From contig JAEEJO010000045.1 in assembly GCA_016281915.1 (NCBI GenBank), forward strand, positions 1 to 64,000: 64,000 nucleotides of DNA, in the 5' to 3' direction. Under the pieces are notes generated by a model that saw only the letters and a list, made by a program, of their open reading frames with translations, was not told the origin of the DNA and searched no databases. The position numbers and the translations under genes were made by a program. Below, piece after piece: positions 58,793 to 64,000 of the stretch. Within the stretch, counting starts at the first letter, position 1. Each line of letters starts with the position of its first letter. The stretch comes from Clostridiales bacterium. Lineage in GTDB: Bacteria > Bacillota > Clostridia > Oscillospirales > UBA644.

Positions 58793-59823
58793 AAGCATTC
58801 CTCCGTATCGATTACAGTGAAATCGGAAGCCCGAAGAAGACGGTTGTATACTGCCAGACCCTCTCTTTCAGGCGGCGCGCAGCGGACGTATATGAGCTCG
58901 CAGCCCTTTTCGGCGTCGGCACTTCTCAGTGCGGCAAAAACGTTTTCCGCAAGAGTTTCGGGCTTGTTGGGCGAGCCGTACGGAATCGTAAAATAGTCCG
59001 AAAAAACGTCTTCCTCTCCGTCAAAGCAGATAACTATCGTTTTTTTGCCGGTATCGCGTTTTTTTATATATCGCAGCGCGGAATCGGCGCTTCCCGTCAG
59101 GCATACGGTTTCGGCGTCGGGCGCATAGTGCTTGTGCATCAGTCCGGGCGAAAGCGCTTTTTCGTTTTTCGGCAGCCTCTGAAGGACGGCGTCGGCAACG
59201 GTAAGATCGGGAAGGACCTGTCTGAGCATTTCAACGGTAATTGCTCCCGGGCGGAGAAGACACGGTTTTTCGGACACAAGGCTTACTACCGTTGATTCAA
59301 CACCGCACTCGCAGTTTCCGCCGTTGACGGCAGCCGAAACGTATTCGTTTTGCGAAAGATCGTTTATTATATGCTCAAATCTCGTCGGTGAAGGCTTGCC
59401 TGAAATATTTGCGCTCGGCGCGGCAAGGGGGAAGCCGCAAAGCGAGACTATTTTATGCGCCGTTGGGTGTGACGGCATTCTCACAGCAACGCTTGAAAGA
59501 CCTGCGGTAACTATATCGGGAACGACGGGCTTTTTCGGAAGGATCATGGTGAGCGGACCCGGCCAGAATTTTTCGGCAAGCCTATAAGCGGATTCCGTCG
59601 GAAAACAGTATTCGGAAAATGATGAGATATCGCTTATATGAATTATCAGCGGATTATCCGCGGGTCTGCCTTTTGCAAGAAATATTTTTTTAACGGCATC
59701 GCCGTCAAGTGCGTTTGCCGCAAGCCCGTAAACGGTTTCGGTCGGTATGGCAACAATGTCCCCGTTTTTCAGCAAACGCGAACATGTGCAAAGATCTTCT
59801 GAAGAGGATGAAAGAATCAGCAT
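58789..59823 (-). CDS. Threonylcarbamoyl-AMP synthase (Sua5/YwlC type)
   Basis: The 344-residue protein has the YrdC-type core (PTETVYGLAANA, KGRPADNPL, SVAVRMPSHP, PSANISGKPSPT) and a C-terminal Sua5 domain of about 130 residues joined by a linker. It makes threonylcarbamoyl-AMP for t6A at position 37 of tRNAs that read ANN codons. It follows the CPBP gene by 20 nt, with a GAGGG ribosome site. Confidence 0.93.
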   Translation of the reverse strand: MLILSSSSEDLCTCSRLLKNGDIVAIPTETVYGLAANALDGDAVKKIFLAKGRPADNPLIIHISDISSFSEYCFPTESAYRLAEKFWPGPLTMILPKKPVVPDIVTAGLSSVAVRMPSHPTAHKIVSLCGFPLAAPSANISGKPSPTRFEHIINDLSQNEYVSAAVNGGNCECGVESTVVSLVSEKPCLLRPGAITVEMLRQVLPDLTVADAVLQRLPKNEKALSPGLMHKHYAPDAETVCLTGSADSALRYIKKRDTGKKTIVICFDGEEDVFSDYFTIPYGSPNKPETLAENVFAALRSADAEKGCELIYVRCAPPEREGLAVYNRLLRASDFTVIDTEECL

Positions 59824-59843
59824 ATTTCCCTCTGAAAGCGTAT

Positions 59844-60830
59844 TTATGCGAATACGGAAATGATATCGAAATAAAATGAAACGGCAGCCACCGCAAAGAA
59901 GACGTAAAAAAACGGAGCGCGAAAAACGGTGTAGGGGTGAAATTCGGGCTTTTCAGCCGTTGCTCCGGGGCGTTTTATCTTAAAAACAACAATAAAAGCG
60001 ATAAAAAACGTTACGGCAAATACAGCAACGCCGATAAAATAGAGCGTGTATGCGATCTGTCCCGCAAAAGTATTCAGATACGGCTCGGCAAGACGGAGAA
60101 CGGCTGAGTTGAGATTAAGGAAGAAGTGGGTGATGATACCGAGCTTCAGAGAATCGAACCGCATTGAAAAGTAACCGATACACAACCCTGCGGTCAGACT
60201 GAAGACATAGTTGCTGACCGAAGAATGCATCATCATGAAAACCGCGGCAGATAAAATTACCGCAAACACTTTTCCGCACTTTTTCAGCGTAGTCATAGCA
60301 AGTCCGCGTATAAGCAGCTCTTCACTGACTGCGGGAATCACACAAAGATAGATCAGATATAGCTGGATAAGAGCGGGTGAAGACGGCGTTTGCGGCACGG
60401 ACGGTGAAAAACTGTAGCCGAGAATTGCAAAAATGCGGTCGGCGACAATATAAAAAACGGCTGTTGAGACGTACGCAACAAGAAACGTGGTTCCTATCGC
60501 GCAGAATGTCTGCTGAACACCGGGGCGTTTTTCGAAAAAGCTGTCTTCTCCTTTCTTTTCGGACCTGAAGATATATGCGCAAAAAACAGGTATCGAAACG
60601 CAGAAAAGGTAAAGTGAAATACCGAAAAGCAGACCCGGCAGATCTGATACGGAAGATAGAGAAGCGACAGCGCCGTCCGCTCTTTCCGTCCCCGTCAGCC
60701 GCAGAAAAGCCGTTACGGGTGCTTTCCAGTAAGTCAGAACAAGCGTCATAAGCAGCTTTATGCCTGTCAGAACGGCGAAAACTCCGTTCAGCTCAGAGAT
60801 AAAAACCTTCTTCGGGGATCTTTCTTCCAC
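59844..60830 (-). CDS. CPBP-family intramembrane metalloprotease
   Basis: The polytopic protein has the CPBP (CAAX protease-like) motifs EELLIRG, FMMMHSS-type His, and HFFLNLN in separate helices, with about eight membrane segments in 328 residues. It may process or protect small peptides; bacteriocin self-immunity is one known role of the family, but no bacteriocin gene is nearby. I chose the GTG at 60830: GGGAG lies 8 nt before it. The ATG at 60881 lies in the promoter. Confidence 0.8.
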   Translation of the reverse strand: MEERSPKKVFISELNGVFAVLTGIKLLMTLVLTYWKAPVTAFLRLTGTERADGAVASLSSVSDLPGLLFGISLYLFCVSIPVFCAYIFRSEKKGEDSFFEKRPGVQQTFCAIGTTFLVAYVSTAVFYIVADRIFAILGYSFSPSVPQTPSSPALIQLYLIYLCVIPAVSEELLIRGLAMTTLKKCGKVFAVILSAAVFMMMHSSVSNYVFSLTAGLCIGYFSMRFDSLKLGIITHFFLNLNSAVLRLAEPYLNTFAGQIAYTLYFIGVAVFAVTFFIAFIVVFKIKRPGATAEKPEFHPYTVFRAPFFYVFFAVAAVSFYFDIISVFA

Positions 60831-60871
60831 AGTCTGCGCTCCCGTGCCGGAAATACTTGAAATACTGGAAC

Positions 60872-60900
60872 AGTATATCACATAAAACGGTGTTTTTCAA
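60872..60900 (-). promoter_or_regulatory. Promoter of the CPBP-tsaC-coaE operon
   Basis: On the minus strand: TTGAAA (60900-60895), 17 nt, TATACT (60877-60872). It fixes the CPBP start downstream of 60870. Confidence 0.7.
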
Positions 60901-60983
60901 GTATAAACACGGTTTTTTTCGGAATTGTTCATCAAACCGACGGAAAAGGGAGGGGACGTGAGGCTCAATATCGGATTTTTTGC

Positions 60984-61012
60984 TTGACAAAATAAAAAAA
61001 GCAGATTATAAT
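60984..61012 (+). promoter_or_regulatory. Perfect sigma-A promoter
   Basis: TTGACA (60984-60989), 17-nt spacer, TATAAT (61007-61012), before the PHP gene. Confidence 0.85.
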
Positions 61013-61045
61013 AAGCCAATGGTCTTGTTTGAAAGGGTGATTGAA

Positions 61046-61705
61046 ATGTCATATAAAATAGAGCTTCACTGTCATACGAATCCGGTCAGCGGCTGTTCAA
61101 ACATAAACGGACGCGACCTTGTAAGGTGCTATGCGAAAGCCGGGTATTCGGCTGTTCAGGTGACGGATCATTTTACTTCCGCTTTTTTTGCGGAGCATGA
61201 GTTTGAAGACTATTTTTACGGTTATCATGCGGCAAGGATAGAGGGCGAAAAATCAGGGGTGAAAGTTTATCTCGGTGCGGAGCTGAGGTATGACGGATGC
61301 GCTAACGATTATCTTCTTTTCGGCGTTGACGAAAACTTTCTTCGCGGCGCAAAAGAGCTCCTGAAAGGTCCTTATTCCGAAATATTCGCATATTGCAGAA
61401 AGAACGGAGTTCTTATATATCAGGCTCATCCGTTCCGTGACGGAATGCAGGAAACGCCTGCGGAAATGCTTGACGGCGTGGAAGGATACAACATGCATCC
61501 CGGTCACAGATCAAGGAACGAAAAAGCCATTGCCTACGCAAAAGAGCACGGACTCAATTATCTTTCGGGCTCCGACGCCCATTCAAAGGAGATGGTGGGA
61601 AGAGGCGGTATAATCGCAGACAGTCTGCCCGAAGACTCGGCGGGTCTGAGGGATCTTATACTCAGCGGAAAATACGAACTTTATCATGAAGGAGAGCTTT
61701 TATAA
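61046..61705 (+). CDS. PHP-domain phosphoesterase
   Basis: The 219-residue protein has the PHP metal motifs ELHCHTNPVSGC, VTDHFT, HPGHRSR and SGSDAHSKEMVG. It is a small metal-dependent phosphoesterase of the TrpH/YciV-like group; substrate unknown. The ATG at 61046 has GAAAGGGTG in front; the longer frame from 60980 overlaps the promoter. Its stop overlaps the next start (TAATG). Confidence 0.85.
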   Translation: MSYKIELHCHTNPVSGCSNINGRDLVRCYAKAGYSAVQVTDHFTSAFFAEHEFEDYFYGYHAARIEGEKSGVKVYLGAELRYDGCANDYLLFGVDENFLRGAKELLKGPYSEIFAYCRKNGVLIYQAHPFRDGMQETPAEMLDGVEGYNMHPGHRSRNEKAIAYAKEHGLNYLSGSDAHSKEMVGRGGIIADSLPEDSAGLRDLILSGKYELYHEGELL

Positions 61706-62421
61706 TGGCTTATTTGCAGATGAATATTTTTTCCGACACGATCGGAATGATGACAGGAGTTAACGTAATAATCCCCGAACGCTCAGACGTTCCGCCGGCT
61801 GTTCTTTACCTTCTTCACGGTCTTTCGGACGATCAGGGCGCATGGATGCGCCGCACGTCGATAGAGAGATATGTCGAGAATAAAAATCTGGCTGTTATCA
61901 TGCCTACTACATACAGAGGCTTTTATACGGATATGGCAAACGGATATAACTACTGGACGTATATCTCGCAGGAGCTTCCCGAAAAAATGCACAGGATATT
62001 CAGACTGTCGGACGAAAAAGAAAAAACGTTTGCCGCCGGTCTTTCGATGGGCGGTTACGGCGCGCTGAAGCTCGGGCTTCGCATGCCGGGATCTTTCAGC
62101 GCTGTCGCAGGCTTTTCTTCGGTTGCCGACGTGAAACAAAAGGTTTCCGCTTCGGAAGAATATCTGCGTGTTTTCGGCAGCGAGATTTCCGAAAAGGACG
62201 ATCTTTTCTCTCTTGCAGATGCTCTGCCCGCACAGAAAGCTCCGCGAATTTATATGTGGTGCGGCACAGAGGATTTTCTGCTTGACGGAAACAGACGTCT
62301 TTCTTCTCATCTGAAAAAGCTCGGCTATAATATCGATTATTCCGAATCTGCCGGCGGACATCAGTGGGAACGCTGGGACGAGCAGATCAGGAAGGCCGTT
62401 GAGTGGTTCGGGATAGCATAA
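61705..62421 (+). CDS. Esterase (EstA/tributyrin-esterase, S-formylglutathione hydrolase-like)
   Basis: The 238-residue alpha/beta hydrolase has LLHGLSDDQGAW at the oxyanion strand, nucleophile Ser in GLSMGGYGA, and a C-terminal GGHQWERWDEQ with the catalytic His. It is cytosolic, with no signal peptide, and resembles small acyl esterases of gut Firmicutes. It is cotranscribed with the PHP gene. Confidence 0.88.
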   Translation: MAYLQMNIFSDTIGMMTGVNVIIPERSDVPPAVLYLLHGLSDDQGAWMRRTSIERYVENKNLAVIMPTTYRGFYTDMANGYNYWTYISQELPEKMHRIFRLSDEKEKTFAAGLSMGGYGALKLGLRMPGSFSAVAGFSSVADVKQKVSASEEYLRVFGSEISEKDDLFSLADALPAQKAPRIYMWCGTEDFLLDGNRRLSSHLKKLGYNIDYSESAGGHQWERWDEQIRKAVEWFGIA

Positions 62422-62626
62422 TTTGGTTAATATAACGGAATGCAGGTATTCGAAGCTTTCATATTTGTAAATAATTAACGAAGTTTGCTCTGACGGAAAA
62501 TTTTTCAAAAAATGTCTTTATTTTTTTGTTAAAATATGCTATAATATATTCGTAATAAGGAATCGTTTATGATAAAATCGCCGAATAAATGAGCCTTGTT
62601 GCAATATGACGTAAGGAGTGAACCAT

Positions 62627-63154
62627 ATGCAGATCAACTACACCGAAAGAAAATGCCACATTTGGGACAGCACAAAAGACTATACCGAGAAAAAGATCAA
62701 AAAGCTTGACAAATTTTTTGCCGGTGACTGCGTCGTACATGTTATCTACACCCTGGAAAAAGATGATAAATGCAAAGTTGAGGTCACTGCCGATTACGGC
62801 GGAATCATTTTCAGGGCTCAGGAAACAACGAAGGACTTCCGCGAAAGCATAGACAAAATTGTGGACGTTCTTATCAGACAGATAAGAAAACATAAAACAA
62901 AACTCGAAAAACGCCTTAAACAGAGCGATTTCACGTTTGAACGCGGCTTCTCGACCGACAGTGAGGACGAGGATGAAGATATCATAACAAGAAGAAAATC
63001 TCTCGTTGTCACACCTATGTCCGAAGATGAGGCGATTCTTCAGATGAACATGGTCGGTCACGACTTCTTTGTTTTCCGCTCGGATGCCGATAACCGTATA
63101 TGCATAGTATACAGACGTAAGGACGGCAATTACGGTATCATCGAAACAGAATAA
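62627..63154 (+). CDS. hpf: Ribosome hibernation promoting factor (long form)
   Basis: The 175-residue protein has the N-terminal HPF/RaiA domain (about 1-100) and a C-terminal dimerisation domain (about 118-175) with EDEAILQMNMVGHDFFVFR and YRRKDGNYGIIE. It pairs ribosomes into inactive 100S dimers in stationary phase. GTAAGGAG lies before the ATG at 62627; a GTG at 62618 is too close to it. A TGCTATAAT extended -10 is at about 62537-62545, but the -35 is weak, which may indicate stress control. Confidence 0.95.
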   Translation: MQINYTERKCHIWDSTKDYTEKKIKKLDKFFAGDCVVHVIYTLEKDDKCKVEVTADYGGIIFRAQETTKDFRESIDKIVDVLIRQIRKHKTKLEKRLKQSDFTFERGFSTDSEDEDEDIITRRKSLVVTPMSEDEAILQMNMVGHDFFVFRSDADNRICIVYRRKDGNYGIIETE

Positions 63155-63216
63155 AACCGATAACTCCGCAGCGCAAACAGTTTCGTTTTTGTGTGATATT
63201 GATAAATAAATAATAT

Positions 63217-63256
63217 AAAAGGATTAACCCGAGAAGTCGGGCTAATCCTTTTTTTT
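63217..63256 (+). terminator. Terminator of hpf
   Basis: AAAAGGATTA-A-CCCGA (63217-63232) pairs with TCGGG-C-TAATCCTTTT (63237-63252), one mismatch, followed by T8. Confidence 0.9.
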
Positions 63257-63260
63257 AAAT

Positions 63261-63285
63261 CACAGCCCGTTCAGAATGGGCTGTG
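63261..63285 (-). terminator. Second hairpin, likely terminator of the solute-binding protein gene
   Basis: CACAGCCC (63261-63268) pairs with GGGCTGTG (63278-63285). On the minus strand it is followed by ATTTAAAA. Confidence 0.55.
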
Positions 63286-63336
63286 TAATGAAAGACAGTT
63301 ATACGGTCAGGTATATTTGCCTGCGTCAGGTATCGT

Positions 63337-64000
63337 TTATTCTTCTCCCCATACTGCGAGGATCCCGCGCTTTGACGGCTCTATGTTCTCTTCGACATGC
63401 TCGTCAACCTTTTTGCTTACCGATTCGATATACTCTGACGGGGATTTGTTGCCCTGAAGCCATTCGCCGAGAGCTGCCCACGACGAAGTGGCGAAATATG
63501 TATACTGCGAGTTCCAGTATAAATCGAAATATACGTCGGTGTCGCGTGAATCGAAGAAGTAATTTCTTGACATAAATTCTCTGATTGATTCAACCGTGGG
63601 ATATTCTTCAAAAGGTTCATACAGGGCGCTTATCGCCGCCGCCGTTTGTTCCGGACAGTGCGAAAGCCGCGAAAAAACAAGACATCTTTCAATATTCGCA
63701 TGGCACGCAGACTTAAATCCCGGCGCAACATCCGGTCCTGACGGCCATGGAACAAGGCCGAAATTCGTCGTTTCTTTTGCTACTCTGTTGGTCACATTTT
63801 CAGAACTTATAACACTGATAACGGTGTTGCCTGCCAGAAAAGAATCAAGAGAATTGCTTTGGGTATCAAGAGTGTAAGCCAGCGGTCCGTCGTAAATGTA
63901 TTTTGCCTCTTCCATCGAAACGAGTGTTCTGGGATTATAAAGTCCCGACTGGAACTCACCGTTTTTATCAAGCTCTGCCAGCCTGTATCCGTTTGAAATA
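63337..64000 (-). CDS. ABC transporter solute-binding protein (partial, C-terminal part)
   Basis: The frame is open from the window edge to the stop at 63337, giving 220 visible residues that start ISNGYRLAELDKNGEF. It shows the C-terminal lobe of an extracellular solute-binding protein: GLVPWPSGPDV, SRLSHCPEQTAAAISAL and helices to SKRGILAVWGEE. The signal peptide lies outside the window. It resembles sugar- or peptide-type binding proteins, and the substrate cannot be read. The hairpin at 63261-63285 follows. Confidence 0.7.
   Translation of the reverse strand, partial: ISNGYRLAELDKNGEFQSGLYNPRTLVSMEEAKYIYDGPLAYTLDTQSNSLDSFLAGNTVISVISSENVTNRVAKETTNFGLVPWPSGPDVAPGFKSACHANIERCLVFSRLSHCPEQTAAAISALYEPFEEYPTVESIREFMSRNYFFDSRDTDVYFDLYWNSQYTYFATSSWAALGEWLQGNKSPSEYIESVSKKVDEHVEENIEPSKRGILAVWGEE

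Noticed and set aside
1-64000. tRNA, rRNA and insertion sequence genes
   Set aside because: I looked for the conserved tRNA arms, rRNA-like GC blocks, transposase-like proteins and terminal repeats, and saw none. A dedicated search tool would be the decisive check.

Overview
This window looks like a chromosomal segment of a low-to-mid GC, single-membrane bacterium of the class Clostridia. The inference rests on class B sortases, many lipoproteins with Big_2 (Ig-like) domains, a YolD/UvrX-type Y-family polymerase, YunG-like and DUF1836 proteins, a clostridial-type second topoisomerase pair, LuxS, and near-consensus sigma-A promoters (TTGACA, about 17 nt, TATAAT) before many operons. I saw no rRNA, tRNA, CRISPR array, prophage or insertion sequence. 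Genus-level placement is not possible from the sequence alone.

Layout, left to right. 1-409: N-terminal part of an ATC-hydrolase-like gene leaving the window. 898-3654: luxS followed by an alpha/beta hydrolase and two flavoproteins. 3655-8205: a metal-linked block on the minus strand (ZIP transporter, ABC ATPase, FtsX-type permease, HMA-domain chaperone). Its two transcription units, and the ATC-hydrolase-like gene, each carry the same palindrome GTTAG-N6-CTAAC just before the coding region, so they are probably one metal-responsive regulon. 8334-9851: MBL-fold hydrolase and a rhodanese lipoprotein. 9958-12816: Y-family polymerase unit and a divergent YolD-like gene. 12889-16473: small membrane protein, cytidine deaminase, zincin-like membrane protein, split transketolase. 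16629-20388: two unusual class B sortases and a GNAT acetyltransferase. 20440-23050: three-gene operon of unknown membrane proteins. 23280-28517: aminotransferase, TrpS, two related membrane proteins, pyroglutamyl peptidase, endonuclease IV and a transaldolase-family enzyme. 28657-30788: zinc-ribbon membrane protein, DUF1836 protein and SGNH hydrolase.

30845-40195 is one compact minus-strand unit, smc-ftsY-parE-like-HAD-parC-like, which joins chromosome condensation, decatenation and the SRP receptor. 40404-43886 holds a beta-propeller lipoprotein and a D,D-carboxypeptidase homologue that has lost its catalytic motifs. 44026-48291 encodes a 1421-residue lipoprotein with five Big_2-like domains, a GHL10/DigH-like glycosidase and an Amidase_3 domain. 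48324-60830 is a long minus-strand run of housekeeping genes (CPBP protease, tsaC, coaE, M18 peptidase; then metK, a PHP phosphatase, lrp, aminotransferase, ispE, alaS, HIT, a CofE-like protein). 61046-63154: PHP protein, esterase and ribosome hibernation factor. The window ends in the C-terminal part of an ABC solute-binding protein.

The most interesting items are the shared metal-type operator, the amidase-glycosidase fusion, the inactive carboxypeptidase homologue, the lipid-anchored sortase, the Cys-rich membrane operon, a structured metK leader, and a hairpin with two micro-ORFs at about 3.8 kb. All functional assignments come from reading motifs by eye; no database search was run.
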